The notes: a model not told the origin generated them from the sequence alone. Positions 1-12,493 are shown, counted from the first letter of the stretch. The stretch is 64,000 nucleotides of DNA from Eucalyptus grandis (GCF_016545825.1 NC_052621.1:16046910-16110909); one strand, 5' to 3'. A program made the numbers and translations.

Positions 1-1345
1 CAACAATATATGCAGATGAATTGAAAGAATTATTGATACCTGGCTCATACATGTCATGACCGACATACCCCTTTCCAATAAATAACTTATTCTTCAACAA
101 GATGGTCTCGTCAAATTCAAACAAAACTTAAAACCCCTTTGTACAAAGAAATCGATAGAAAATAAGTTCTTCCTCATTTCAAGTAGAAACAACACGTTAA
201 GAAGGGTAACCTTCTTTCTAAAAATAAAATCTATCTCTATTGTGCCTTTGACAACAACCTTGACAAGAATGGTAGTTGCTATCAACACCTCTTGAATATT
301 CGTATCAACAGCCTCTTCAAAATGCTTGAACATTGAATGGTCATTGCACACATGAACTGTTGCACCAAAATCTATTAACCAACCAAACTTGAAAGAAGTA
401 ATATTAAAAAATCATGGCCATAAAATCATTGATTTTTTTTCAAAAATATTCATGTTTGAAAACATAGTTGAAACCATGGCCACGAAATTCTCTTCAACCG
501 AATTAACATTGGTCTTCACCATTGATATGTTCTTGTCCTTGGATGTGTGTTTGCGATGCTACACTCCTCTGCACAGTGTCCCTTTTTGTCACAAACAAAA
601 ACAAGAACCATTTTTCTTCTTATGTCTTCTTAAATTTCTGCCCTTTCTTGACTTTAAAATTACGGTGGTTTTTGGATTGAAATACATCACCCTCCACAAC
701 ATTCACCTTGGTATCATAAAAAACACAATTACCACATACATGTGACTCTTGCTTAATTTGAAGACGTTTCTAAAAATCTTCCAGTGTTATGTCCTCTAAC
801 TCGTACATCAGCCTTTTTCCATAATCTTTCTAACCCGGAGGCAATTTTGCAATAATTGCTCCAGCTTGAAATGATTCTGGATTATTAATTATGATGGCAC
901 GAATTTTGTTGACAAGCACTTGCAATTCATGAATTTGCTCTAACAAGAAACTTAAAATTAAAATCTTTGCAATCAAACATATATCGATACCTTACTCCTC
1001 TGCCTTGTATTTAAATTCAAGTGCATTCCAGATGTCTCTAGCATATTTCATCTCAATGAATAACCGATGCAGATGATCGGACAGTGTTTTCATAATATAG
1101 CCATGACATAGCAATTCATCCTCTTGACATTTCTTGCTCTCCTTATTGACCCTTTCAATGGCATTTGCACTTAGCTTTCCTCCTTTAGTGGTAGGCTTTG
1201 GGTCCTTTTATAAGCATCAGATTGGATTTGGAACGTAAGAAATCTTCAAGGTAGTGAAAAGGAACATCATCTTATCCCTCCGACAAGCAAAGTTTTTCCC
1301 ATCAAATTGATCCAGTTTCACCATGTAGATTCATGACTTCGAATG
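1..1345 (-). mobile_element. Ty1/copia gag-protease remnant, cut by the window edge
   Basis: Read on the minus strand, this stretch gives, in order, a copia gag (UBN2-type) region, a zinc-knuckle region, a protease-region segment and the start of the pre-integrase segment. Near 1,270-1,330 the translation contains LDQFDGKNFACRRDKM, and near 1,020-1,060 it contains a RDIWNALEFKYK-like motif, both typical of copia gag. At 94-351 an open frame contains LLEMRKNLFSIDF, which matches the conserved copia block after the protease (usually LPEMRKNLVS). At 1-60 the text resembles NNSFNSSAYIV, the usual lead-in to the GAG-pre-integrase domain. Several stops and frameshifts interrupt the gag part, so it cannot be translated as one protein. 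Integrase, RT and the 3' LTR would lie to the left of the window. What is seen is the motif order; inactivity is inferred from the stops. Confidence 0.72.
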
Positions 1346-1399
1346 ATTCTAATTCCATTGTTGAAATTCCTTAAAATTTTTGGGAAAAAAATCGATAGG

Positions 1400-2045
1400 G
1401 AAAAGCGGAATCCGACTTTGAAGCGTGAAAAGGCATTATCTCTAAGGAATTATTTACTCCACTAACATTGCTAATGTTTACTAGAAAAAATCAGCCAAGA
1501 TATAACAAAGTCTCAAGCAAGAATAACATATAGCAAATCTAGTATTTCTCCAAGAACTCTCAAAGATATATAATTGAAAATAATAGCTGTATTTTTTTTG
1601 GAAAAATAAAAACAAGAGAAGTGAAAAGTATGAGACCGAAACGTTGAACGTTGAATTTATAACAATGTTTTCTGAACAAATGGAATATTTCAAAAGACAA
1701 ACTAAAATTTGAAAAAAAAAAATTATTTTAAGAAAATATATTTTTATTTTATTTTTTTATTCTGAATTTTATAACTTCTGAAAAGATATAACCAACAATT
1801 GAAAAGATACACTCTTATATCTTTTCGTCAATTAAGCAGATAAAAAAGTAACCATCAATTGAATAGATACATACTTGTATTCTTTTGTCAATGAAACAGA
1901 TGTATGATCATATCTTTTTGTTGTGAGATAAGTCTAACTCTTTATTTGTAACCACTACTCAAATCTTTTCGAGATGAAACAATGCATATCTTAGTTTATT
2001 TGTAACCACCAATCATATTGAAAAATATGAGATAAGGCACCTCTT
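1400..2045 (-). mobile_element. Possible decayed 5' LTR and leader of the copia remnant
   Basis: This AT-rich stretch lies immediately upstream (on the minus strand) of the gag remnant. It contains several imperfect repeats of an AAAAGATA-type motif between 1,790 and 1,990 and a TATAAATTC box near 1,650 on the minus strand, as in copia LTR promoters. I could not find a clear primer-binding site or matching second LTR, so the boundaries are guesses. Confidence 0.3.
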
Positions 2046-2330
2046 AGTTTGTTTACCAACAAAACCTAACACATAAACCTTCTAAGGCCACCTCACCCCA
2101 ATTGCTAGGGGGTGTGAGGCTGGAGGAGGATGGAATTTTCACCTTGGACGGACGTAGAGTGGGGATGTGGACTACCTCAACCTCGCCCATTCCGTGTTTG
2201 CTTGTCGAGCCGCTCCATGCACCCGTGAGTTGATCTTCTCGACCTCTTTTCGGGTACTTTGACCCGGTTGAACGGCCTGATTGCCCAATGCTTGGTCGTC
2301 GTGCAGCACGTCCGATCAACGCAGAAAAAC
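2046..2330 (-). other. Short GC-richer open frame, unrecognised
   Basis: An 88-codon open frame (2,053-2,319, minus) stands out by its GC content in AT-rich surroundings. The predicted peptide is rich in Arg, Ser, Gly and Pro and shows no domain I recognise. It has no visible promoter, splice sites or neighbour to support it as a gene. It may be a fragment of an older transposon or captured sequence. Confidence 0.15.
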
Positions 2331-2349
2331 ATTCTGCTTCCTATGAACT

Positions 2350-4187
2350 AGAGATTCTAAGTTCAAAGATTTGATTATACTAATCATCTAATTAGTGTGC
2401 TTATCAATGTGCACACACATACAGCATTTGCATTATTCCTCACATAACAGAACATGCAATTCATATTCACTATCGGTGGACGGAATCAGAACATGCTGAA
2501 CATCCAGATCAATTCAATTTACTCGAACTTGGAGAAAAAACGTCACAATCAATTTCAATTTTTATACATGCGATTCTTGATCAACACTTAAGATCAATTA
2601 ACAAATAATTATTGTGGAATGAGGCCAATGAAATGGACTAAAACTGAGACTGAAAAATAAGCAGGGACCGAGCAAGCGGCGCACAAACGGAGACTCAGCA
2701 GAGCAAAACAATAGATCAACTCAAAGGCACAATGAGGAGATCAAACGAAGTCATCTTAGTTTGAACATCAAACCATCAACCAGGCGCCAACATGCAGGAA
2801 CTTTACTGAAATTCGTACTCTATTTTCACTTAGAAAAATCATCGAACATATGGCAGACACTTTCATCCAACGATCTAGATGCAGGAATACGTCAACAGTT
2901 TGTCTCCATATCATCACCTGAGGTCAAATCGCTAATAGCAACTCGATTACATAAGATCCAGACATGACCAATATCTAAAATTCTTGGCCTCTGTTTGCTA
3001 AAGAAAAATATAGCGCGCGTACTTGATTGGATATATCATACTCACCCGTGGCAACTAACGATCTGAAGATCGCAGAAGTTGATTCGCAACCTGGAGAGCA
3101 GCTCAAGTTCCCCGGTTACTGTGACTGAGAAAGGAAGGTATGGCTAGAAGGGGAATGGCAATATGCGACGGCCACAGCAACTCTCCAGCTACCAAGAATG
3201 ATGAAGAAGACTGAAATTGATCAAAACTTTTCAACCGAGAGGATTTCTTACTTCTTATCTATCTATGAAGGTTATGAGGTATCTTGCCTTCCAGTACTCA
3301 CGCGTGCTTAGGGCTAGTTCTTTGATAGAAATAAATCAGAAAAAGGGCCGTGTTGCTGCCATTTTGAAACGATTCCTCTGGCATTACCTTTACTATAACG
3401 ATACTGTCCATAGATCAAATTATTTTGTGTATTGAATTTCACTTGACATTTATTTCACTCAAGATTGGGTCTCTCTACCAGGTGTTCTGCCCGTAGCTTT
3501 TGGGGATATCATTGGATTTATACCAATGACCAAAAAAAGAACAACTTGAGCAAAAAATTTCGAAATCAAATGGAAAACTAAAGTTAGTAATCTTTTACTA
3601 ATGGGATCAAAAACCGGTTTTCTTTGACACAAGAAAGGAATTTTCAGTTTCATACTAATTTCACTTGGAACCTACCTTATATTCCTTGAACCTTATAACC
3701 TATTCTGTCATAGGTTCCATGGTTGGTTCCAAGTTCTACCCAGATTCGACGTGTATTATTAATTAAATGATTGCAATAAATAATCACATTTAATGACCTC
3801 TACCTACTGTTGTTGTAATCTACTGACCACAACTTTTATTTAGAACATGAAGAATATGAAGGTAAATGTCTTAGTCATAAAATGAAAGCTTAAGCTAGTA
3901 ATTTCAAATTATACACTTATTATCGAATGCCTTAGAATACCGAAATCACATGAAGATTTAGAACAAGAAAAACACAAAAGCTTATTTCAGGTTGTAGGGT
4001 TCATTTACTTAGAATCTAAAACATATATGTCAAAATAGATTCTCAAAATTTGGAACATGGAACCTACCATGCATATGTTGGAACTTGGAATCAAATAGGT
4101 TCCCACCCATTCGATTCTTCGGTTCCAAGTTAACTTGTCTGATTCTTTGGTGCCAATTCTACCTGAAACCATACTCAACTCTAGTAC
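2350..4187. other. Intergenic; exon-like patch and inverted GGAACC repeats
   Basis: No gene can be supported here. The part from 2,640 to 3,210 is less AT-rich and could include a decayed exon or transcript leader, but no protein family is visible in any frame. From 3,660 to 4,175 the motif TTGGAACCTA/TAGGTTCC recurs in both orientations, which looks like a degenerate non-autonomous DNA transposon (possibly hAT-like) without definable ends. Confidence 0.25.
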
Positions 4188-5715
4188 TTTTTTTTTTTTA
4201 ACGGAAAACCCATATATGTATTAATACGAGTAACCCATACAACCAGCTGCTATAGCATCCACACATAACAAGTTCATGAGAGGAGAGGGCGGAAGAAGAG
4301 CCCAATTACAAGTCAAACGAGTTCTATTATGGGCCTTGCAGGCCCAGTCCGCTGCCGCGTTTGCCTCCCTTCGACAGAACCCTAGCGATAGATTGGAGAA
4401 AAGGGTTAACAGGAAGGCTGCCTCTGAGAAGAGAGCGCGATCCGTCCATGGCGGTTGTGTCCGACGATTCAACGTTTCCACCAGGGTGAGATTATCAGAT
4501 TCCACCAGGAGCTTTGCGTTTTGGAGCCCCTGTTGAAGAAGATGTCGAAGCATGAAGGACAGGGCTTGGATCTCGACCTGCATAGCGGAGGACGCAACAA
4601 CACCTGTGGAGAAACCATATGTAAGTCGGCCCTGGTGATCCCTGCAAATACAAGCTATGTTGCCTTGATTGCTTCCCTGTTGATAAGATCCGTCGATATT
4701 AACCTTCAGAACCCCGGGATCTGGGGGATGCTAGAGATTTGCCTTATTTTTGACTGAGAGCTCTTGTTGTGTGCAGGAGACCAAAGACAACCAATCTACC
4801 TGGGTATGAGTCAGTGCTACTTCTGCAACCTGGATCGGATCGGGAAAAGTTCCTCTGAAAAGGAAACCATTCCGAGCTCGCCAGATCTGCCACAGAACGT
4901 TAGAGATGAGCGCTAGTTGAGGTGATCGGTTGCCATTTCCTACCGTGGACACAATCCATGAGTCCAGACGCTGGATATTGTTGGGGTTGATTGAGATCCC
5001 GATCTGGGAGTGTGCCCAAACCCGATTAGTCCACGAACAGAGTAAGAAAAGATGTTCTAAAGTTTCTGGAACCTGTTTTTTACATAGTGAACAGCAAGGG
5101 CTTTCTATAATATGTCTTCAATACAGGTTGTCTCTCGTCACTAAGGAGTTGCTGCAAATGGACCAGAGAAAGATGAGGATCTTGGGAGCTGCGGGCATCT
5201 TCCATAGATTGCGCCAAAGCCAGGTAGGAATTTGGTTCGATGTAGAAGCACCAGTTGTTGGAATACCTGATTTTGTCTAAGTGATTGCATGATATGCTGA
5301 TTTGACCGTAAATGTGCCTTGATTAGTAGCTGTCCATATGAGTGCATCTGTAGTTAAGGTAGGTCTGATCTGAATGTCTGTGATTTGTTGAATGATGGGC
5401 AAGTCGAAAAATTTGTGCAGTAAATCTATCTTCCATGAGCTGGTAGACTGATCAATAAGATCAGCTACTAGAAGAGGTTCTTCTGGGGCCTTTGGTCCAC
5501 CTAGAATGCCCATAGGTAGCCATCTGTCTTCTCTAATGTTGATGCATTTTCCATCCCCTACTGACCAACGAACGTTGGGTAAAATGGCTTTCCTCCCGCT
5601 CAAGAGACTCTGCCAGCCTCATGATGGGCGAGAGCCCTTGACAGCTTTAAAAAAAGTGGAGGAATGAAAATATAAACCTCTAAAAAACTTGCCCCATAAA
5701 GATAAAGGTTGCTTG
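4188..5715 (-). mobile_element. LINE (L1-type) 3' fragment, degenerate
   Basis: This is a truncated relative of the full-length LINE at 12,494-18,281. The minus-strand frame at 5,277-5,603 contains REDRWLPMGILGGPKAPEEP, nearly the same as residues 941-959 of the full-length ORF2, followed by the zf-RVT-region linker. The frame at 4,221-4,583 matches the RNase H end, including VESDNLTLVETLN and FCRREANAAADWACKAH. The frames are broken by stops and small indels. The 3' end is a T-run at about 4,190-4,200 (poly(A) on the minus strand). Similarity to the full-length copy stops near 5,715, so about 4 kb of the 5' part is missing. No clear target-site duplication was found. It is dead and clearly older than the full-length copy, judging by its many lesions. 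Confidence 0.85.
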
Positions 5716-5960
5716 CAGTGTTCAATTTGAACGTTCGGAGAGAGAGAGGCCTTGGACTTTCATGTTGAGTTGTTGGACTGAGCCCAACTCTCAGATGGGC
5801 TTGCTCTTTACCTTGGGCTTCGCTGAGAGAAATTATTTGGGCTTGTGGTTGTTTGATGGGCTCCAGATCCAGACTTCTCTGATGGGGCTGGCTCAAATAT
5901 GATGGTTTGGGTTGCTCTAGTGGGCCAAGCCTAGGCTGCGTGAATTGGATGGGCTTAAGT
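5716..5960 (-). other. Possible LINE ORF1 tail joined to the LINE fragment
   Basis: A 98-codon minus-strand frame (5,600-5,896) runs out of the ORF2 remnant into a hydrophilic segment rich in Gln, Pro and Ser. This composition is typical of the region downstream of the zinc knuckle in plant LINE ORF1. If correct, the element suffered an internal deletion joining ORF1 to the end of ORF2. It may equally be unrelated flanking DNA. Confidence 0.25.
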
Positions 5961-6596
5961 TCTGTCCCATTGGAGACCCCCCTTTTCTTTATCTCTTTTT
6001 ATTGTTTGTCATGTATTTTTTTAGTATTTTTATATTTTACAAAAAAATGCTTAAATATGTTGCTGGCAAAAATTCTAGTGTCAACAACTACTGCAAAGAA
6101 AAAAAAATGTTTCTATATTTTTAACAATAGACTACAAATCTAAACCCATAAATTCCAAAGCTAATTAGAAATTTTGCCACAGGACATAACTGAATTAATT
6201 GTGTATTTTTTAAGGATGAAGGCATTGGCGGTTCTTAAGGAGACGGGGCTTTGGGAGTTTTTTTAGCTGCTACCGGTTGCGAAAGGGTGATTTTGTGTTT
6301 GCTTCGTGTTGGTTGACAGAGGCCTCTTGGGTTTTGAATGGCCAATGTTTTGAAGGTGAGGTGCAGTGAGACCGCGAGGGCTGGCCAAACCTCACGCGAC
6401 AGTGGCGGGCGATGGGCCACCATTGTGCAAGCCCTGGAAAGTTCTCCCCTATGGGCGAGCGAGGATCAGCAACCCTTCCCCAAGTCTCGAGCAAAGGTTA
6501 ACGAAATTAAACAAAGCTATTGAAAGTCTTTGATTGTATTAATTGGACAAATTTTAGAACTTGATTACACAATTTGAAAATTTTGAGACTCATTTT
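5961..6596. other. Intergenic, no gene seen
   Basis: The sequence is AT-rich from 5,961 to 6,220, then has a GC-richer patch at 6,230-6,500 with overlapping short open frames on both strands. No recognisable protein, repeat end or splice pattern was found. Confidence 0.3.
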
Positions 6597-6981
6597 GCAA
6601 TAAATTTTAATACTTCTGATATACTATCCTTGGCTTTAAAAATGACGAATTAATCCCGTGATGTCTTATGGAAGCATTTGAGTGTAGGAGCTAAAGAGTC
6701 TGTCCATGGACCTAAGCATAAACAGATGCCATATATCTTGAGGATGTACTTCACTTTTTTCTACGTGAGATCGATTGTCAAGAAGCTTTGCAATAAATTT
6801 TAAGACTTCTAGTACACTATCTTCAGTTTTAAAAACAACGAATTAATCTTGTAATGTCTTATGGGAGCATTTGAGTATAGGAGCTAAAGAGTCCATCCAT
6901 GGTCGTGAAAATAAACAGATGCCATATATCTTGAGGATTTACTTCACCGTTTTGTACGTAAGATCGATTATCAAAAAGCTT
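6597..6981. repeat. 193-bp tandem duplication
   Basis: Two consecutive copies (6,597-6,789 and 6,790-6,981) begin with GCAATAAATTTTAA. Both contain the landmarks TGTCTTATG, GCATTTGAGT, GGAGCTAAAGAG and AACAGATGCCATATATCTTG. By eye they are about 85-90% identical. No coding potential is evident. Confidence 0.85.
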
Positions 6982-7079
6982 GGAAGGCCCACCACATGCA
7001 AACCACTTTCTCCCTTTCTTGAGGAAAGGAAAACTTGGGCGGGCCTAAACTAAGGTTAGGCAACGTTTGAGTCTAATAA

Positions 7080-8316
7080 GGGCGCGCATGACAAAATTTC
7101 TGTTTCAGAAATTGATTTCTAGCCAGAAATTGATTTCTTGATTTCTATTCCCCGGACAAGTTTCTGAGTAAAGAAACCCGTTTGATAATAACTCAAAATT
7201 TATATTTCTGAAACAAAAATCCGTTTGATAACATAATAAATTTTCAATTTCTAGGAATATAAATTGATTAGATGACAACATAAGAAATTCTCAAATACAA
7301 AATAATAGTCGAAATAATACTAATACATTACAAAAGTTGAAAATACAATTTCATGGAATTTCCTATTACATGTGTTTACGTTTCGTATAACGTAATATTT
7401 TCTTTCGAAAAATAAACAATGTGGCAAAAAAAAAATCAATTGAAATTCAATTGTAGTGAATATGTCGTTATGTTTTTGCCGAAATTGATTTCACATTAAT
7501 CAAATAAGTCTAATGATAGCCATGATTATAATAGTCTAATCTCCTAAAAAAGTCCTAACTTCAAGTCTAATTCCAATTTCTTTCCAAATTTTGTTAAAAA
7601 TATCCTCACCATGTTCAAAAATCGTCACCAATTTTTTTCAAAATTATCAACACTAGGATTATTTAAAAATTTATTATCAAAATCTGTATTTTCATCAACA
7701 CTCTTTACAAGAACAACGGATTCCTTATTAGATCTCTTTTCCTTATAAAAGAAAAATCGGATGAAACCTAATGATTTGACCCATTTTTACCGTCTCAATA
7801 TGAAGTTTATGATTAAAAAAATAGTTAGCTAGATAGAGCCGTTGTCGGCATACTACGGAAGAGTAGGTGAATAAAGACTCGTTAGATATGAATGTGGCAA
7901 GTTGACTATTACCATGCGTGAAATCTCTTGCGTGCAACAAATGAAGCCTTGTTCATTCAATTCCCACCATTTGGCCTAATGGTTAAGATTTTCAATCAAT
8001 ATTGATTGAAATGATTATATTAAAAAATTATTAAAATATTTTGGACTAAATTAACTATTTCTATTTCAATATTAGTGATCTAAAATATTTTGGACTAAAT
8101 TGAAAAGTTGAGAAAAAAAAATTTTCTATTTCTGTTTTGAAAACGAGAAGCTAAAAATTTCAGTTTCTGATTTTTCGATTCTCTATTTCTGAAATAGAAA
8201 TCTGTTTCAGAAATAGAGAAATCAGATTGCGTTACCAGACGGTTTCTGTTCTAAACTTGTTCCGGGGAACAGAGAAACAGAGAAATCGAGAAACAGAAAT
8301 TTTATCATGCGCACCC
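7080..8316. mobile_element. TIR DNA transposon, Harbinger-like, 1.24 kb, non-autonomous
   Basis: The ends are inverted repeats: GGGCGCGCATGACAAAATTT on the left, and on the right the complement of GGGTGCGCATGATAAAATTT. Both are followed by TCTGTTTC and further inverted homology built from AGAAATTGATTTC-like motifs. Both ends are flanked by TAA (7,077-7,079 and 8,317-8,319), fitting the 3-bp TWA target preference of PIF/Harbinger elements. The interior is AT-rich, has no transposase, and contains several sub-terminal copies of the motif GTTTGATAAC. The TAA duplication is too short to be conclusive alone, but the long TIRs make the boundaries firm. A related element lies at 27,842-28,537. Confidence 0.8.
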
Positions 8317-8319
8317 TAA

Positions 8320-9437
8320 AAGACCGAACACACCCCGAACGTTAATTGGATTTGAAGCAGCTGTTGTTTTGGATGCCGGATGAATTTGGGATCCTAGTAC
8401 AAAACAAAAGAATTATCCAATCAGTCTTAAATTAATCGTATGTATGTCAACTGAGTCATTAACTTTTCAATTTTATTTATACAATCCTAAACCTGAGCAT
8501 AAAATTTAAATGTAATCACTTCGATCAATTATCATTGGAAATCACTAACGTGACGGTCCAATTATCGCCGGCTATCCTACATGTCACCTCCCACATCAAT
8601 AATATTCTGCAAAAATTGGCCGGAATGACTATGTTTGAATTTTGTGTAAATGTTTAGAAATCATTTGACAAAATTTAGAAAGTTTAAAATTAAATTGGCA
8701 TCCATACAATATGTTTAGAATTGATTGAACAATTTCCTTATAGCAAAACTTGGGATGCCTTTGAGATTTGTCTTACTTTTAACTCAAAACCCAAAATCGT
8801 CTTGCTGAGGGAAATTTTACTAAAATTGCTTTTACCCTTTTTTCAAAATATAAGTTCACTTATGTATTGTCATATACTTTGAAAATAGCAATCACTTCTA
8901 CTCATCTACATTATTACTTTATAATACTTGTATCTATACAAGAAACTTTGAAATCGAGGCGGTTGAATAATCTTGGTCTTCATTATTGCGATGTCTATTA
9001 TTTAGTTGGCTTAGATAATATAAAATTATGTAGGAGAAATAATAAACATATGGTAATCGTCGAGTACTAGATAACTTGTAATAGGTCGAAGATATTATTT
9101 AGCAGTCAAGATAAAATTTAGGATATGCCATATGGTAAACTTTATCATATCTTGTTTTTGGTTCCAATCCTTGACAAGATAAACTCAAATATAAAAGCGA
9201 GATAGCCCAAATAAAGATATTTAGTGGGGGAAGTGGAATAAATGCAAATAGGATTTCTTATATTCATGATATATAAGTTATTTTTTCGAATAACAAACTT
9301 CTTAAATTGATAAAATTAACATAATAATAATATATAAATATGATGTGAACTTTAATACAAAAATAAAATTAAAGATAACAAAAAACTTAGTTTCTATTTA
9401 TTCCTATTTTATTTTTATATTTGAATTTATTTCTACT

Positions 9438-9442
<5 letters not shown>
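8320..9442. other. Intergenic with a small inverted-repeat element remnant
   Basis: Positions 8,435-8,740 contain phrases such as AAATTGGCCGGAATGACTA that recur in the TIR elements near 19.2, 24.4 and 28.6 kb, so this is probably a small decayed family member. The remainder is AT-rich with no supported gene. Confidence 0.35.

Positions 9443-9471
<29 letters not shown>
9443..9471. repeat. (AT)n microsatellite
   Basis: An uninterrupted AT dinucleotide run of about 29 bp. Confidence 0.95.
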
Positions 9472-9477
<6 letters not shown>

Positions 9478-9813
9478 ATTAATATTTATTACATATTTTA
9501 GATATATTAGTATAGTTTATTATTTAATAAATTTAAGTCAGGACTGATGTAAGGGAATAAAAAAGAAGTGAAAGAGGAAAGAAGGAAGAGAGAGAGAGAG
9601 AGATGGAAAAATAATGAAACAATAAGTAGGTGAGAGAGTAGAAGCACCTTTTTTCAAAATCGAGAAGGTAATTAATTGTATTTTCTCTCTCTTATTAGAT
9701 ATGACATTCGTCTTTACTCCATCGATATTGCTATAACTTATTTATATTTCTTGTCATAGTCTAATGTTGGCTCTGGAACTCTATGATTGGATCCTTTATT
9801 GATTAAGATTTAC

Positions 9814-9816
<3 letters not shown>

Positions 9817-9845
<29 letters not shown>
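9817..9845. repeat. (TA)n microsatellite
   Basis: An uninterrupted TA dinucleotide run of about 29 bp. A short GA run lies upstream at 9,587-9,602. Confidence 0.95.
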
Positions 9846-9849
<4 letters not shown>

Positions 9850-11083
9850 TGATGGAGGTTATATCTGCTTGAGCATTTGTGGTTTCTTTAGTGGTGAATC
9901 GTAAGAAATTCTTACCATTTATACACCTATGTGCCGTTCGTACCAATAAAATATCCAATTTTATTTCTGCATATCATCAAATAATGGATAAAACATACAA
10001 GATCCCTTAATTTCACATCTTATCTTATGTAATCATATCTTGACTAGAAATTTGAATGATTAAACGCAGTTTATAAGGTTTGGGATGTGGTTGTGAAATA
10101 ATCAGAAGTTGAGACAGATTTAGGACTAGATAAGTCATCCCAAGCCTGTCTTATTGTTATCCTTATAGTCAAGATGGACTTGAATGGCTTTATCTATGTG
10201 GAGATTGATTGGAAATTAGGGGCCTTTTTAGTAACATCTCTATTTCTTTTTTTTTTTTTTATTCTTTTACTCCTTGGAATAGAAAAAGATAGAAATATGT
10301 TTGTATACGTCAATTATATTTCTATTCACCAAAATACATTAGAAGCCAGTAAATAGATTTGTTACAAAAATAAGTTTAAAAAAAAAATCTACTTTTTTTG
10401 TTCCTAGGAACACATGGATAAATAAGGTCATTTTAGGGAGGGGGGAAAAAGCTTATCGTATCCTAGTACTCATCTTTACATGATTGAAACAAGGTCCAGG
10501 TGAGACCCACATCCAGATCAATCTCCTAACGCTATCTAATTCCCCATTTTTCTAAATAAAAAAATATAAAAAAAATAGAAATTTAAGAAAAAATTGAGAA
10601 AATTAGATTTTGAGTAGTTTTACTATATTTTAGTGTTAATAGAATTAGTTTAGCATAAAAAGGTGAAAATATTTTGATAAGAATTGGAATCAAAATTAAA
10701 TAAGCTCTTAGGCTACCATATGACTTTTGGAATGTCTTTTTTTAAAGAGACTATGCTAGGTCGCAACAACTTGGCGACTTCGCTAGGAGAAGATGTTTTC
10801 TTTTTTTAAGATTCTATTGGAGACATCCTTTAAGATTATTTGGAATTCTATTTTAATAAAAAAATTAGATGACTCTAAACAAGTATTTTGCATTACCACT
10901 TGTCATATGTTTACAGCAGTTGAATAAGCCTATGCTCGACAGATTTTTGATGTCGTTTGCTTGAAGGTTTAATGAGTTTGTGCAGATAAGTGCACCAACT
11001 TTAGGATTGCCTACATCCTCAATTGTTTCATCCTTGCTCATTTCCACCTGGCAAAGTTTACTCTTTTTCTTGCAACTAAAAAA
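9846..11083. other. Intergenic, no gene seen
   Basis: AT-rich DNA with homopolymer runs. A 74-codon minus-strand frame at 10,865-11,089 is split from its continuation by the LINE insertion at 11,093. Its peptide is Lys- and Ser-rich, and I do not recognise it. Confidence 0.3.
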
Positions 11084-11092
11084 GTTCAAAAG
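11084..11092. repeat. Target-site duplication, left copy
   Basis: GTTCAAAAG here is repeated exactly at 11,914-11,922, directly after the poly(A) run of the LINE fragment. Confidence 0.8.
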
Positions 11093-11913
11093 ACGAAAGA
11101 AGACTCGGCTTGGGAGGCTTTAAGGCGGAAGAAGGCTCGTGTCAATTGGCATCGCTTCATCTGGAATAATGCCATTCTGCCTCAGTACCAATTCCACCTT
11201 TGACTCATCACCAAGCGTAGGCTTCCTACTCAATCTCTCCTTTTGTCATATCGTAAGATTGATGTTGCTTCTTGCCCCTTTTGCAATGACATACCTAACT
11301 CTATAGATCATCTCTTTTTTAAGTGTAAAATTACGACTAGTTCAGCTTTCTTTTAAGTGGCCAGGTGCAACCTTCCCTAGCGGAATAGATCTTGGGAGGA
11401 GAATATTCGCTAGGCCATAACCTTGCTTTCGGGCAAAGAGTTTTATAAGTGTGTTGCTCAATTTGCTTTTGGTGCACTTTGCCATATCATTTGGAAGAAC
11501 GGGAACAATATTCTCTACAGGGGGGAGACGCTTTCTGTTTCAGCCATGAAGAAACACCTCCTTCAAGTCGTCAAGGACAAGGCTGTCACCTTCAGGAATG
11601 TGGAGGACTCCATTAGAAACAGAAGGCTGCAATGCTCTTGGGATTTAGACCCCATTATCTTCTCGTCTAGAGATCTTCAATCGCCCGTCTAAGCTACTGG
11701 TCTTTGTCAGTTGCCTTTGACTGGCATTGTTTTTTGCCGCTTGGCGCTCTCTTTTTCGGTGTTTTGTTGTAGCCGTTTGGCCTTTTCTCACGGCTTCCTT
11801 CCACTCATATTGAGCATGTTTATCTTGAGTGCAAGTTTTTTAAGCTATTTCGCTTGTACAGTTTGGCCTTTCCCCAATATATTCCTTACTTTTACCCAAA
11901 AAAAAAAAAAAAG
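11093..11913 (+). mobile_element. 5'-truncated LINE of a second family
   Basis: The plus-strand frames encode the end of a plant LINE ORF2. A zf-RVT segment around 11,150-11,330 reads WHRFIWNNAILPQYQFHL and CPFCNDIPNSIDHLFFKC, so it has the Cys-x2-Cys...His...Cys pattern. It is followed at 11,423-11,692 by an 89-codon C-terminal frame containing IIWKNGNNILYRGE. There is no RNase H domain, unlike the LINE at 12.5-18.3 kb, so this is a different LINE lineage. Stops near 11,200 and 11,355 show it is inactive. It ends in a 15-base A-run at 11,898-11,912, and an exact 9-bp duplication (GTTCAAAAG) flanks it, as expected for target-primed reverse transcription with 5' truncation. Confidence 0.85.
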
Positions 11914-11922
11914 GTTCAAAAG
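11914..11922. repeat. Target-site duplication, right copy
   Basis: GTTCAAAAG, identical to 11,084-11,092. Confidence 0.8.
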
Positions 11923-12478
11923 GCCTATGCACTTTTTTTTATTGTAATGCCCAAGGAATTTACAATCAACCTCCTCATATTGTGAATCATAAACCAATTG
12001 GACTCTTAGTTGCCATTTTTAGCCATCCATCTTTTATAAACTATTATGTTGGATTTTCCAAGGACATTTTAGAATATCTTGATAAGTTAAATCCTTACAA
12101 AATTTCAAGTTTTATCCAAACATAAACTGTTAAGTTTCTTCTAAAATTTTTATAATAAAATGAAAAAAATTGGGAATCAAAATTTTTAGGATCTTACCAA
12201 ATGCATCTCTTATCTTTTTCTATTTTAGGAATATAAATTTTATATAATTATCAAATATGTTCTTCTGTTTAGCAATTCATTTAGGGGATAGAAAAAAACT
12301 ATCTCTGAACTAAAATTGTTTTCGGAAGCAAAAATATTACCAAAGGCACACTAATTAGTCCAAAAATATGTCGTGCCCACTAGCAAGCCTTCCTGTTTTG
12401 GTACCCGACCCGTAACACGTGGCAGCCATGATCCGTCGATTCATAATAGTGCGAATGATCCGAATTCCACGAATGGTG
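11923..12478. other. Intergenic, no gene seen
   Basis: AT-rich DNA between two LINE insertions, with no supported gene or repeat boundary. Confidence 0.3.
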
Positions 12479-12493
12479 AGAAATTAACAATAT
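12479..12493. repeat. LINE target-site duplication, left copy
   Basis: AGAAATTAACAATAT here matches 18,282-18,296 exactly over 15 bp. Confidence 0.95.

Noticed and set aside
4276..4757. Plus-strand frames across the LINE fragment
   Set aside because: They are antisense to the RNase H remnant of the LINE.
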